A stretch of DNA of 64,000 nt from JARKQH01 sp964631605 (GCA_964631605.1 CAZVYG010000008.1:1-64000); one strand, 5' to 3'; numbered from the stretch's first letter, positions 1 to 8,383 are shown. Program-made: numbers and translations. The notes: a model not told the origin generated them from the sequence alone.

Positions 1-136
1 GCGATGCCGGGTGGGCGAACGGTCTGCCCGGCCAGGGCCAAGAGGTCACCTAACCCTCCCGGCCACGCCCCGGAGGAGCCGGGGAAAAGACGCGGCGCCG
101 GCCGTGGCCTGTAATCCCGCCGGAGCGGGGCGAACG

Positions 137-499
137 TCACGGCCGGCTTTTGTCACCAGCCAATTGTTTGAGCCAGCCGCCGGTCATGCGGCCAATTTCG
201 TCAATGCGCCCATTGACAAAGAGCAGTTGTTGCTGGCTGATCCAGCGCTGGTGATGCACCAGCCGCCAGAGCACGCGCAGTTGTTCGAGCAGCAGATTCA
301 ACTCGACCAGCAGGGTGGCTTTGGCGGGTTTGGCAGCATAGAGGGCGCGCACGGCCAGCATCAGCGCGTCAAGGGTGGTGTTGTCGAGTCGCTGGCCGAA
401 GGTGAACCGGTGGCTTTTGGGAAAGTCGGCCGTGCGGTTAAGCGTCCAGCCGGTGAGTTCGGTCAAGGCGGTGTAGATGGGTGGTTTGTCGTTCATCAC
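137..499 (-). CDS. Avd-like four-helix-bundle protein
   Basis: This 120-residue, Leu/Ala-rich, all-helical protein has the length and pattern of the Avd/bAvd four-helix-bundle family. Avd proteins form a barrel that binds nucleic acid and partner the reverse transcriptase of diversity-generating retroelements (DGRs). The middle (LMLAVRALYAAKPAKATLL) and C-terminal helices (VNGRIDEIGRMTGGWLKQL) are amphipathic. The start is GTG at 499 or the adjacent ATG at 496; neither has a clear Shine-Dalgarno. The gene is divergent from the reverse transcriptase, with 5' ends touching or overlapping, whereas canonical DGR avd genes are co-directional with the RT. Family assignment is by pattern only; the pairing with a DGR-type RT is the main support. 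Confidence 0.7.
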   Translation of the reverse strand: MMNDKPPIYTALTELTGWTLNRTADFPKSHRFTFGQRLDNTTLDALMLAVRALYAAKPAKATLLVELNLLLEQLRVLWRLVHHQRWISQQQLLFVNGRIDEIGRMTGGWLKQLAGDKSRP

Positions 500-1575
500 T
501 TGAGGAAAGACGCGACCTGAACGCTCGTCAACTCGCGCGCCAATGCAATCTGGAGGCCGTCGCCTCGGTGGATAACCTGATGCTCGCGGCCTGGAAGGCC
601 CGGCGCGGCAAAAGTTGCCGCCCCGACGTCGAGGCCTGGTGGCTGCGACGCGAGACGGAGGTGCTGCGGCTGCGGGAGGAATTGCTTTCGGGGACTTATC
701 AACCGGGCGGCTATCGGTTCTTTGAGATTCACGAGCCGAAGCGGCGGCTCATCGCCGCCGCGCCGTTCCGGGACCGGGTGGTGCATCATGCGCTGTGCAA
801 CCGGATGGCCCCGGTACTGGAACGGCGCTTCATCGCGCGCAGTTTCTCGTGCCAGTTGGGCAAGGGGACAACCGCGGCGCGCGAGTGCTGCCGGAGGTTG
901 GTGAACCGGCATCGGTTTGTGCTGAAGTGTGATGTCAGCAAGTTCTTTCCGAACATTGATCATGAAGTGCTTTTCGGGAAGCTGGCCCAATACCTCGAGT
1001 GTCCCGGGGTGCGGGAACTGATCCGCCGGTTGCTGGGCAGTTACCGGACCGGGCCGGAAGTTGCAGTGCCGCTGTTTGCGGGGGACGATGTGGTGGCGGC
1101 GGCCGCGCGTCCACGCGGGCTGCCGATTGGGAATCTGACGAGCCAGCTTTGGGGCAACTTTTATTTGGACGGACTGGACCATTGGGTGACGGAGGCGGAG
1201 CGGCACGGGGCGTATTTGCGTTACACGGACGACTTTCTGGTGTTCGGGGATGACAAAGCGCGGTTGTGGGAGCTGCGGGAAGGCGTCAGGCGGCAGTTGG
1301 CAGCCCTCCGGCTGAAGCTGGCGGAGCCGAAATCACGGCTGCTGGCGGCGGCGGAGGGCGTGCCGTTCTGCGGCTTTCGGTTTTTGCCGGGCCTCAGGCC
1401 GCGGATACTGGGGGCGACGAAACGGCGGTTCGAGCGGCGGCGGGTGGCGCTATATGCGCGGGGGGACATGGGGCGATTGGGCGAGAGTGTTTTTGCGTGG
1501 TATCAATTTAGCCGGGAAGGGAACAGCCAGGGGTTGCGGCGGGCGTATGCGGGGTGGCCGCTGGCGGGGAGCTGA
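481..1575 (+). CDS. DGR-type reverse transcriptase
   Basis: RNA-dependent DNA polymerase of 364 residues. Visible motifs are the fingers entry (NLMLAAWKARRGK, 32-44), the first catalytic Asp in KCDVSKFF (149-156), GLPIGNLTSQ (213-222) and YTDD (248-251). The I-G-x-x-T-S-Q form, in place of the usual Q-G-x-x-x-S-P, is typical of DGR and DGR-like RTs. The C-terminal thumb ends with AWYQFSREGNSQGLRRAY, also usual for the group. No maturase or endonuclease domain is present, so this is not a group II intron protein. The start is uncertain: GTG 481 overlaps the divergent avd-like gene, while GTG 568 follows a GGAGG at 552-556 and keeps all RT motifs. No template/variable repeat pair was found nearby. 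Confidence 0.88.
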   Translation: MVCRSSLEERRDLNARQLARQCNLEAVASVDNLMLAAWKARRGKSCRPDVEAWWLRRETEVLRLREELLSGTYQPGGYRFFEIHEPKRRLIAAAPFRDRVVHHALCNRMAPVLERRFIARSFSCQLGKGTTAARECCRRLVNRHRFVLKCDVSKFFPNIDHEVLFGKLAQYLECPGVRELIRRLLGSYRTGPEVAVPLFAGDDVVAAAARPRGLPIGNLTSQLWGNFYLDGLDHWVTEAERHGAYLRYTDDFLVFGDDKARLWELREGVRRQLAALRLKLAEPKSRLLAAAEGVPFCGFRFLPGLRPRILGATKRRFERRRVALYARGDMGRLGESVFAWYQFSREGNSQGLRRAYAGWPLAGS

Positions 1576-1758
1576 AACGGCGGCGGCGGCCGTGAGGGCG
1601 CAGGGGCGGGCGAAAGCGACTGGCTTCCGATGGGGCCCATCACGAGCAGGCAAGCATGGTTTCCGCTCAAGCGCGCTCAAAAGGCGTTCAAAATGCGTTC
1701 AAATGCGCTTGCCAAGTGGGGGAAGGGTCCGCATATTGGATGAAATTGTTAATTTTAT

Positions 1759-1992
1759 ATGGCTGACGTCGCAAACAAATATCCTGAGAATGTTCCGGGC
1801 AAGTATTACGTGGATAACCAGTGCATTGATTGTGATCTTTGCCGGGAGACCGCGCCGGACAACTTTCAACGCAACGAAGACGGGGGTTACTCCTACGTGT
1901 TCAAACAGCCCGAGTCCCCTGAAGAAGAGGCGCGCTGCAAGGAAGCCAAGGAAGGCTGCCCGGTGGAAGCCATCGGCGACAACGGCGCCTAG
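1759..1992 (+). CDS. 4Fe-4S ferredoxin
   Basis: Small electron carrier of 77 residues. Cys22, Cys25 and Cys28 (C-x2-C-x2-C) and Cys67 followed by Pro give the ligands of one [4Fe-4S] cluster; Cys60 is extra. This is the Thermotoga/Bacillus-type monocluster ferredoxin, with the usual V-D-x-x-x-C-I-x-C-x-L-C start. The cytoplasmic redox partner cannot be told from context: the reverse transcriptase upstream and membrane protein downstream are not obvious partners. The ATG follows an A/T-rich leader without a Shine-Dalgarno. A strong hairpin terminator follows, so it is probably monocistronic. Confidence 0.95.
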   Translation: MADVANKYPENVPGKYYVDNQCIDCDLCRETAPDNFQRNEDGGYSYVFKQPESPEEEARCKEAKEGCPVEAIGDNGA

Positions 1993-2012
1993 TCCCAGGC
2001 CTGGCTTTTTCC

Positions 2013-2047
2013 GACCCGCAGGCTTCCGGCCGCGGGTCTTTTCATTT
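2013..2047 (+). terminator. Rho-independent terminator after the ferredoxin gene
   Basis: A GACCCGC stem arm (2013-2019) pairs with GCGGGTC (2032-2038), followed by TTTTCATTTT. It starts about 20 bases after the ferredoxin stop codon. Confidence 0.8.
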
Positions 2048-2179
2048 TGTCACCCATCCCACGCTGGAGGGTGCGCGGCCGGCTGATGAAAGGTGGGGCC
2101 GAGGGCCCTGGGGCGCCCAGGGGCGATGGACGGGCGGTGCGGGGCTGCCCTGGCGGCTGAGGAAGCCCCGCGGAGACGC

Positions 2180-2758
2180 ATGGATTGGATCTCGCAACTG
2201 CGTTGGCGGCCCCAGATTGGCGACCCGAGCTTCATGGGGTGGTTCACCGTGGCCGCCTATGCGCTGGCGGCCCTGGCGGCGGCGTTGACCGCCGCCCGCC
2301 CGGCGCTGCAGCGGCCGGGGGAACCGTGGCGTGAAAGGCTTTGGTGGGGGGTGGCCGCGGGGCTGGCGTTGTTGTGCGTCAACAAGCAGTTGGACCTCCA
2401 GTCGCTGTTGACCGATATCGGCCGCGTCATCGCCCGCGAGCAAGGCTGGTATGAACACCGCCGGGATTTCCAGAAATGGGCGGTGGCGGGCGTGGCGCTG
2501 GGCGCCGCCGCCTTGGGACTCGGGTTCATCTGGCGGTTCCGCCGCTTCTGGCTCAGCCACAAATTGCTCGTGGCCGGCGTGTTCTTTCTATTGACCTTCA
2601 TCGGAGTGCGCATGGTGTCCTTTCACCATGTGGACCAGGTGCTCGGGCTGCGGGCGGGTGGGATGAAAATCAACTGGCTGCTCGAACTGACGGGCATCTT
2701 CCTGGTGACCCTGGCCGCCGTCAGGGAACATTTCCCGCCCCGCACCGAGGCATCCTGA
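2180..2758 (+). CDS. Polytopic membrane protein of unknown function
   Basis: Not recognised. The 192-residue product has about four or five hydrophobic segments: near residues 18-36, 55-68, 97-118, 123-140 and 160-175, separated by Arg-rich loops. The start ATG 2180 (MDWISQLRW) is preferred because GGAG (2172-2175) lies just upstream and residues before it look non-coding. It stands between the ferredoxin terminator and galE on the same strand. No catalytic motif is visible. Confidence 0.7.
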   Translation: MDWISQLRWRPQIGDPSFMGWFTVAAYALAALAAALTAARPALQRPGEPWRERLWWGVAAGLALLCVNKQLDLQSLLTDIGRVIAREQGWYEHRRDFQKWAVAGVALGAAALGLGFIWRFRRFWLSHKLLVAGVFFLLTFIGVRMVSFHHVDQVLGLRAGGMKINWLLELTGIFLVTLAAVREHFPPRTEAS

Positions 2759-2793
2759 GCGGTCTGTTCCGTTCGGGGGGCGAGTCCCTCGCC

Positions 2794-2815
2794 TCCTGTG
2801 AACAGGGCGCTTTTT
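2794..2815 (+). terminator. Possible terminator between membrane protein and galE
   Basis: A short hairpin, CCTGT/ACAGG, is followed by GCGC and five T. A GGCGA/TCGCC stem sits directly before it. Weak stem; function inferred. Confidence 0.35.
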
Positions 2816-2856
2816 CCCATTGAGCGCCCCCGCCGGTGCGGTTAGGTTGGCGGCGA

Positions 2857-3828
2857 ATGAATGTTTTGGTCACAGGCGGCGCGGGTTACATCGGGTCTGT
2901 CTGCACGGAAGAGTTGCTGAACGCCGGACACCGGGTGACGGTGTACGACAACCTGAGCGAGGGACATCGCTCGGCCGTGGACTCGCGCGCCCGGTTTATC
3001 CTCGGGCGGCCCGAGGCCGACGGCGACCTGTTGCAAGCGGTGCGCGAGGTTCAACCGGAAGCGATCCTGCACTTTGCCGCCAGCGCCCTGGTTGGGGAAT
3101 CCATGGCCAACCCGGGCAAGTATTTCCAGAACAATGTGGTCAATGGCCTGGCCTTGCTCAACGCCGCGGTGGCGGCGGGCGTCCGGAAATTCGTCTTCAG
3201 CTCGACCTGCGCCACCTACGGGCCCCCGGACAGGGTGCCGATGACCGAGGACCTGCCCCAACGCCCCATCAACCCTTATGGGGAGTCCAAGCTGATGTTC
3301 GAGCGGATGCTGCATTGGTATCACCAGATTCATGGCTTGGAGTTTGTGGCGTTCCGTTATTTCAACGCGGCGGGAGCCAGCGAGCAATTCGGGGAGCATC
3401 ACCGAACCGAAACCCACCTCATTCCCAATGTGTTGAAGGTGGCGCTGGGACAGGCGAAGCAGTGCGAAATCTACGGCACCGATTACCCGACGCCCGACGG
3501 CACGTGCATCCGGGATTATATTCACGTGGTGGACCTGGCCCAGGCCCACATTCTGGCCCTGGCGCCAGGCAAACAAGGCTTTTACAATTTGGGCAATGGG
3601 GACGGCTACTCCGTCCGGCAGGTCATCCAGACCTGCGAGCAGGTGACCGGCTGCCGAATTCCGGCAGTGGAGAAACCGCGGCGACCCGGCGACCCGCCGC
3701 GGTTGGTGGCCTCGGCTCAAAAGGCGATGCAGGAGCTGGGCTGGAAACCTCAATACCCCCGGTTGCAGGAGATTGTCGCCACCGCCTGGGCCTGGCACCG
3801 GAAACACCCCCAGGGTTACGCGGATTAG
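2857..3828 (+). CDS. galE: UDP-glucose 4-epimerase
   Basis: Interconverts UDP-glucose and UDP-galactose in the cytoplasm, supplying galactose for surface polysaccharide. It is an extended short-chain dehydrogenase of 323 residues. The N-terminal NAD-binding G-G-A-G-Y-I-G follows MNVLVT, the SSTCATYG strand carries the catalytic Ser/Thr, and Y-G-E-S-K gives the Tyr-x3-Lys pair. Downstream, FRYFNAAGA, TCIRDYIHV and the FYNLGNG segment are family-typical. ATG 2857 is chosen because the Rossmann strand begins there; an in-frame start at 2836 would add seven unlikely residues. The gene stands alone, with no other Leloir-pathway gene in view. Confidence 0.93.
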   Translation: MNVLVTGGAGYIGSVCTEELLNAGHRVTVYDNLSEGHRSAVDSRARFILGRPEADGDLLQAVREVQPEAILHFAASALVGESMANPGKYFQNNVVNGLALLNAAVAAGVRKFVFSSTCATYGPPDRVPMTEDLPQRPINPYGESKLMFERMLHWYHQIHGLEFVAFRYFNAAGASEQFGEHHRTETHLIPNVLKVALGQAKQCEIYGTDYPTPDGTCIRDYIHVVDLAQAHILALAPGKQGFYNLGNGDGYSVRQVIQTCEQVTGCRIPAVEKPRRPGDPPRLVASAQKAMQELGWKPQYPRLQEIVATAWAWHRKHPQGYAD

Positions 3829-3844
3829 GCTTTAGTTTAGCACC

Positions 3845-5125
3845 ATGGCTGACCCCGTTCGACCGATGACCCGAACCATCTTGTTGGTGGAAGATGACCC
3901 GCTGGTGAGGCGGATTTACGATGAAGGCCTGCGGAAACGAGGCTTCGAGGTGATCTGCGCCGAAGACGGCCTCGAGGCTGTCAAAAGGCTTCGCGTCGAG
4001 GCGCCCGACCTGGCGGTGCTGGACCTGATGATGCCGAAGTTCGGGGGCGTGGACGTGCTGAAGTTTATTCGGGGCGACGCCCGGCTCAAGGACCTGCCGG
4101 TGGTGGTGCTGTCCAACCTGTACATGGACGAGATGGCGCAACAAGCGGCGGCCTTGGGGGTGCAAAAAGCGTTGCTGAAAATCCGCTGCACACCGGCCAC
4201 CCTGGCGGCGGTTATCCGGGAGATTCTCGAGGGGGCGCCGGCGAACTTAACGGATGAGTCTGGGATCCTGGCCGCGCCCCGCCATGTCCCCGCAGTCGAG
4301 AAACTGAAGGACAAACCGCCCCAGCCGGGCGCCGGGGTGGAGCCAGCGTCTGCTTCGGAATCCCCCGCGGCGGCGGGCGAATTGGAGCCGCGGGAATATG
4401 CCCGGGCGCAGTTGCTGGCCGATCCGGCGGGAACCAAGGGGGAATTGCAGAGCCTGCTGGCCGCCCTGAAAGAGAGCCGGAACGATCTCGAGCGGGAGTT
4501 GCGATTGCAGAATCTGTACCGGCGGATTCATTTTATCAGCGCCACCGCCGGCCTGGCTGAATGCCACGCCATCGCGCAGTTGGCCAGCGTGCTGGAGGCC
4601 CTGCTGTATTCGGCGATTGGCAAGCCGGCCTTGTTGACGGCTTCGGTGCTGGACACCGTCGAGCACGCGATCGAGGTGCTGGCCCAGGTGCTGGCCTTCG
4701 GCACGCACCTCGAGGCGATCACCCATCCCCGGCTCCAGATTCTTGTGGTGGATGACAATCCCCTCGCCAGCCGTTTGATTGTCTCCGCCTTCCGCACGGT
4801 GGGGTTTCAGACTCAGGCCGCTCAGGACCCCGAGGCCGCTTTGGATTTGGCCCGGCGCCAGCCTTTTGATCTGCTGCTGCTGGATATCGAAATGCCGCGG
4901 CTGGACGGCTTCGAATTATGCCGTCAGATCAGGGCCCTGCCGGGATACGCCGCGGTGCCGGTCGTGTTTGTAACCGGCCATTCCGATCCCGCGACACGCC
5001 GGCGCTGCAAAGAATGCGGCGCGGATGATCTGATTCCCAAGCCGGTTTTCCCCATGGAACTGGCGGTCAAGTCCTTTTGCCATCTCCTCAACCGCCGCCT
5101 GGCGCCACCCGGCCCGAACGATTAA
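3845..5125 (+). CDS. Response regulator, REC - HPt-like - REC
   Basis: Phosphorelay protein of 426 residues. The first receiver domain (about 11-128) has the acidic cluster E16-D17-D18, phosphoacceptor D60 in LAVLDLMMP, S90 and K112. The second (about 297-415) has D303-D304, D347 in LLLLDIEMP, T377 and K399. Between them lies a Pro/Ala linker (135-185) and a helical region (195-285) with IHFISATAGLAECHAIAQL around H229, which resembles a histidine phosphotransfer bundle. No DNA-binding or enzymatic output domain is present, so it may act by protein contact or as a relay. It follows galE by only 16 bases. A cognate kinase is not in the window. The HPt reading is inference. Confidence 0.87.
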   Translation: MADPVRPMTRTILLVEDDPLVRRIYDEGLRKRGFEVICAEDGLEAVKRLRVEAPDLAVLDLMMPKFGGVDVLKFIRGDARLKDLPVVVLSNLYMDEMAQQAAALGVQKALLKIRCTPATLAAVIREILEGAPANLTDESGILAAPRHVPAVEKLKDKPPQPGAGVEPASASESPAAAGELEPREYARAQLLADPAGTKGELQSLLAALKESRNDLERELRLQNLYRRIHFISATAGLAECHAIAQLASVLEALLYSAIGKPALLTASVLDTVEHAIEVLAQVLAFGTHLEAITHPRLQILVVDDNPLASRLIVSAFRTVGFQTQAAQDPEAALDLARRQPFDLLLLDIEMPRLDGFELCRQIRALPGYAAVPVVFVTGHSDPATRRRCKECGADDLIPKPVFPMELAVKSFCHLLNRRLAPPGPND

Positions 5126-5178
5126 ACCGGTCTGGAGCGGCTGGGACCGCCTGCCTCCCGGCCCCCCGCTGGCAGCCT

Positions 5179-5284
5179 GTTGAAAAACTCCTTTTCGGTG
5201 GCAGCGGACGTGAGTCCGCTCAAACTTCCTCGCAAACAACAGCGGTGAATGGAGCGGACTCACGTCCGCTGCTGCTTTTTCAAC
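5179..5284. repeat. Nested palindromic element between convergent genes
   Basis: A perfect 21-base inverted repeat occupies 5201-5221 and 5252-5272 (core GCGGACGTGAGTCCGC, itself palindromic). An outer pair, GTTGAAAAA at 5179-5187 and CTTTTTCAAC at 5275-5284, encloses it. The element fills the gap between the convergent regulator and guaB genes and would fold into a long hairpin on either strand, so it may act as a bidirectional terminator. It has the look of a REP/MITE-type dispersed element, but only one copy is seen here. Confidence 0.75.
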
Positions 5285-5323
5285 GGGCTCCTGGGCTGGC
5301 GGCCACAGCGTTTCAGCACCGCC

Positions 5324-6889
5324 TCAATTCCCGGTCTTCAATTCGACCACGTCATGCGGCGCGGCCTCGCGCTGTCCGGCAGGACTGACCCGGATGAAGC
5401 GGGCTTTCTCCCGCAATTGCGACAGGTTGGCGGCGCCGAGGTATCCCATGCCGGATTGGATGCCGCCGATGAGTTGTTCCAGCACGCGATCCACCGAGCC
5501 GGTGACCTCCTTGAGCGCTTCGACTCCCTCGGGCGCGACCTTGCGGGTGGGGTCGGGCGCATGCCCGTACCGGGTGGCGGAGCCGGCTTTCATCGCCGCC
5601 AGGCTGCCCATTCCCCGATACTGCTTGTAAAGCTTCCCGCTGAACTCCATGACCTCGCCGGGCGCCTCCGGGCATCCGGCAAACAGGCCGCCGCAAATCA
5701 CGGCGTGGGCCAGGGTCAGCGCTTTGACAATATCCCCGGATTTGGTGATGCCGCCATCGGCGACGATCGTGACCTTCCTCTTCTGAGCCGCGCGGGAAGT
5801 GACATACAGCGCGGTCATTTGCGGAATGCCGACGCCGGCGACAATCCGGGTGGTGCAGATGGAGCCCGGCCCCTGGCCGACCTTGATGATGTCGGCGCCC
5901 CGGTCGGCCAGGAACTCGACCCCGGCCGCGCTGGTCACGTTGCCGGCAATCAGCGGCAGGCGCGGGAAAGCGTCCCGCAACATGCGCACGGCGTCACCCA
6001 CCCCCTTGCTGTGGCCGTGGGCGGTCGAAACCGCCACCACATCCACGCCGCGCTCGACCAGCCCGCCGACGTGGGCAATGATCCGGTCCCGGTCCAGTTC
6101 ACCAAACGCGTTGCGGGTGGCGGACACCGCGGCGCCGCACACCAGGCGAAACTGCGCGTCGCGCGCCGGCTTGAACTGGGCGTTGCGCTCCTGGGTGATG
6201 CGCTCGATGTCGCTCATGGTGAACAGGCCGTGCAGCCGGTCCTGGTCGTCCACCACCAGCAGTTTGTGAATGCCGGGATGCGCCGTGAAAAAGCGATCGG
6301 CCGCCGCGATCGGATTGCGCCCGAGCTCCTTGCGATGGATGGTGTGCACCTGGTTGCGGGGCGTCAGGGCCTCGGCCACCTTCCGTTTCGCGTACCGGAC
6401 TTTGACCACGTGGCCGGGCAGCAGGCCCAGCAGCTTGCCCTGTTCATCCACCACCGGGAAGGTGCTGAAGGCGAAGCGTTTTTTCTCGATCAACGCCAGC
6501 ACGTCGCCAATGAACTGGTCGGGCGCAACCTTGATGGGATCCTGGATGAGGCCGTGGACATGGTTTTTGACGCGGCTGACGTGGGAGAGCTGCTCGCGCT
6601 CGGACATGTTGTAATGAATCAGCCCCAGGCCGCCATTCAGCGCCATGGCGATGGCCATCCGCGAGTCGGTGACCGTGTCCATGTCGGCGGAAATGACGGG
6701 AATGTTCAGTTGCAGTCCCTCGGCCAGCCGCGTTTCAAGCTGCGTCTCCCGCGGCAGCACCTCGGAGTAAAGGGTGGCCAGGGTGACGTCGTCAAAGGTC
6801 AGGCCGATGTTGTTGTAGGCCGGGAAAAAGGCGTCCGCCGCCTTGTAAAACCTGGAATCAATTGGGTCTGAATCTTTGCTTACTGCCAT
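5324..6889 (-). CDS. guaB: Inosine-5'-monophosphate dehydrogenase
   Basis: Oxidises IMP to XMP with NAD+, the committed step of GMP synthesis, in the cytoplasm. The 521-residue TIM barrel begins with the substrate-binding strand LTFDDVTL and PVISADMDTVT. A CBS-pair insertion (about 110-235) contains FPVVDEQGKLLG and LLVVDDQDRLHG. The catalytic loop G-P-G-S-I-C-T-T-R carries the active-site Cys, followed by VADGGI and RGMGSL. CBS domains and length favour IMPDH over GMP reductase. ATG 6889 is chosen because family homology starts just after it; upstream codons overlap the neighbouring zinc-ribbon gene. It is the last gene of a minus-strand run beginning at exbB. Confidence 0.95.
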   Translation of the reverse strand: MAVSKDSDPIDSRFYKAADAFFPAYNNIGLTFDDVTLATLYSEVLPRETQLETRLAEGLQLNIPVISADMDTVTDSRMAIAMALNGGLGLIHYNMSEREQLSHVSRVKNHVHGLIQDPIKVAPDQFIGDVLALIEKKRFAFSTFPVVDEQGKLLGLLPGHVVKVRYAKRKVAEALTPRNQVHTIHRKELGRNPIAAADRFFTAHPGIHKLLVVDDQDRLHGLFTMSDIERITQERNAQFKPARDAQFRLVCGAAVSATRNAFGELDRDRIIAHVGGLVERGVDVVAVSTAHGHSKGVGDAVRMLRDAFPRLPLIAGNVTSAAGVEFLADRGADIIKVGQGPGSICTTRIVAGVGIPQMTALYVTSRAAQKRKVTIVADGGITKSGDIVKALTLAHAVICGGLFAGCPEAPGEVMEFSGKLYKQYRGMGSLAAMKAGSATRYGHAPDPTRKVAPEGVEALKEVTGSVDRVLEQLIGGIQSGMGYLGAANLSQLREKARFIRVSPAGQREAAPHDVVELKTGN

Positions 6890-6936
6890 GTCGGAAAATG
6901 CCCGGACCGGGCACGTCGTGGCAAGCGCAAATCGCC

Positions 6937-7161
6937 TCAGAACTGGATGGCCTGGTTCATCGTGCCGCATTGCGAACAGCGCGAGCGGTCCACGTCCGGA
7001 TCATCCGTATAAACATAGCCGCAGTGTTCGCAGCGAAAAATCCGGTCCTCGGGGGGCGCCGCGGTAAACCGGCGCCGGCGCATTTCGGATAAAATCGCGG
7101 CGGCGCCAACTCCCCCCAGGAGCACCACGACATAGGTGAGGATCAGTTCGGGCACACTCAT
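6937..7161 (-). CDS. Small membrane-anchored zinc-ribbon protein
   Basis: A 74-residue protein with one N-terminal transmembrane helix (about 4-24), a basic RRRR stop-transfer and a C-terminal zinc ribbon made of C-E-H-C and C-S-Q-C. The ribbon resembles a rubredoxin-like knuckle. Its start overlaps the end of the TonB-like gene by four bases (ATGA type), so it is probably translationally coupled to it. Function unknown; coupling suggests a role near the ExbBD-TonB-like complex. Confidence 0.75.
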   Translation of the reverse strand: MSVPELILTYVVVLLGGVGAAAILSEMRRRRFTAAPPEDRIFRCEHCGYVYTDDPDVDRSRCSQCGTMNQAIQF

Positions 7162-7952
7162 GGGCTTGGGGGAGCGGCGGCAGGCGCGTTGGTTCCCGGC
7201 GGCGGGAGGGTTTGCCAGCGGAAGATCAATTCGCCCCAGCGCAGGCGGCTGCGCGCCTCGAGCGGAGTGAGTGCCGGGTCGAGGGGCTGGAACCGGGCGG
7301 CGCGGGCCTGCTCGAGAGCCAGGCGGTCGGCCTCCGTCCGGCCGCTGCCGGCCAGCAGGGTGGTGGTCACCGGTTGTCCCAGCCCGTCCACGACCACGCC
7401 CACCACCGTGTTGGTCAACACGTCGTCATGCGGTTGCGGGGGCAGCGCCAGGGGGTTCAGGGGCCCCGCCCCAGCCAAATCGCCCGCGACCTCCAACTCG
7501 GATCGGTCCGGCCCGAGGCTTTGGGGCGGCAGGGTCGGCCGGGTCAGCTCGGGCAGGGGCGCTTCGGGCGAGGGCAACTCCGCCTCGAGATGGAGGCTCA
7601 GCGACTGTTGGAAGGTCCGGCCCAGAACCGCCGGCTGAAGCGCCAGCCAGCGCGGCGGGTCGGGCGGCTCTGTGGGGCGGAAGTCCGGAGGGGTGTAGCC
7701 GAGCCAGGCCAGCCCGGAAAAGCCGCGCCGGTGCGGCAAGGCAAAAAGAGTGGCGTCCCGCAATGCCAGCAGGGCTTCCCCACCCGGAATCAGCAGGTGA
7801 ATCGAGGGTGAAACCGCCGGGGTGCGGGGTCGCAGCGGTGTGCGATCACTCAGCCAGCAGATCAGTCCGACTTGCGTCACGAACACCAGCGCGACATAAC
7901 CCCACCCGCGCAGGCGCCGCCGCCGGCGCGACTCGATCGCCTCCGTTTTCAT
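7158..7952 (-). CDS. TonB-like energy transducer
   Basis: The 264-residue protein has a basic cytoplasmic start (RRRRRL), one transmembrane helix (about 17-36), a long Pro/Leu-rich periplasmic stretch and a C-terminal domain (about 180-245) whose VVGVVVDGLGQPV and ALEQARAARFQPL resemble the TonB/TonB-C fold, including the x-A-x-x-W/F-x-F/P turn. It would carry proton-motive force from ExbB-ExbD to outer-membrane receptors. Its start overlaps exbD by four bases. Sequence identity to classical TonB is low; the exbB-exbD context is the main support. Confidence 0.75.
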   Translation of the reverse strand: MKTEAIESRRRRRLRGWGYVALVFVTQVGLICWLSDRTPLRPRTPAVSPSIHLLIPGGEALLALRDATLFALPHRRGFSGLAWLGYTPPDFRPTEPPDPPRWLALQPAVLGRTFQQSLSLHLEAELPSPEAPLPELTRPTLPPQSLGPDRSELEVAGDLAGAGPLNPLALPPQPHDDVLTNTVVGVVVDGLGQPVTTTLLAGSGRTEADRLALEQARAARFQPLDPALTPLEARSRLRWGELIFRWQTLPPPGTNAPAAAPPSP

Positions 7953-8383
7953 CGCGCCGGGGCTTCGCGCGGCAGCTCGAAGGGACGCGGCAGGGTGGCC
8001 AGCCAGGCATCGGCGATGCCGGCCTCCCGCGCCAGCAGCGACAGTCGCAGCAGCCGCTCGTAGGAAACACTCTTGTCCGCCTGCACCAACAGGCTCAGGG
8101 GCGTGTTGGCGCGCTTCACCGCTTCGGCCAGCCGCGCCTTGAGCTGGTCCTGATCTATCAGCCGGTTTTCGTAATAGAGCCGCCCGTTGGCGTCCATGGC
8201 AACGGCCACGCTGGGTTGATCGGTTCCCGGCAGGTCCTCGCCCACGGGCAGGTTCAGGCGCACCCCCGGCGTGTAAACCAGCGTTCCCAGCATCAGAAAG
8301 ATCACCAGCAGGAAAAACACGGTGGCGAACGGCGCGGCATCAAGCTGCCCGCGAAAAATGCGCGCATTGCGGGGGAATTTCAT
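7949..8383 (-). CDS. exbD: ExbD/TolR-family biopolymer transport protein
   Basis: A 144-residue inner-membrane protein with a short cytoplasmic N-terminus, a single transmembrane helix (about 17-38) and a periplasmic domain. The helix lacks the usual early Asp in the LTPLID-like segment; LDAAPFATVFFLL has Asp just before the helix, which could serve as the proton-linked residue. The periplasmic part contains SVAVAMDANGRLYYE and SLLVQADKSVSYERLLRL, the ExbD/TolR signature. ATG 8383 overlaps the exbB stop, so the two are coupled. It is placed between exbB and the TonB-like gene, as in a standard energy-transduction operon. Confidence 0.88.
   Translation of the reverse strand: MKFPRNARIFRGQLDAAPFATVFFLLVIFLMLGTLVYTPGVRLNLPVGEDLPGTDQPSVAVAMDANGRLYYENRLIDQDQLKARLAEAVKRANTPLSLLVQADKSVSYERLLRLSLLAREAGIADAWLATLPRPFELPREAPAR

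Noticed and set aside
1..136. Short C-terminal reading frames at the left edge (for example R-C-R-V..., or a frame stopping at 51-53) that could be the tail of a DGR target gene.
   Set aside because: Too short to classify, and no matching template repeat was found in the window.
1660..1710. GCGTTCAAAAT-type short direct repeats after the reverse transcriptase, considered as a DGR template or msr/msd RNA.
   Set aside because: Only about 11 bases long and imperfect, with no matching variable repeat.
5249..6871. Long plus-strand open frame of 540 codons.
   Set aside because: Antisense to guaB, which has full family motifs; an effect of high GC.
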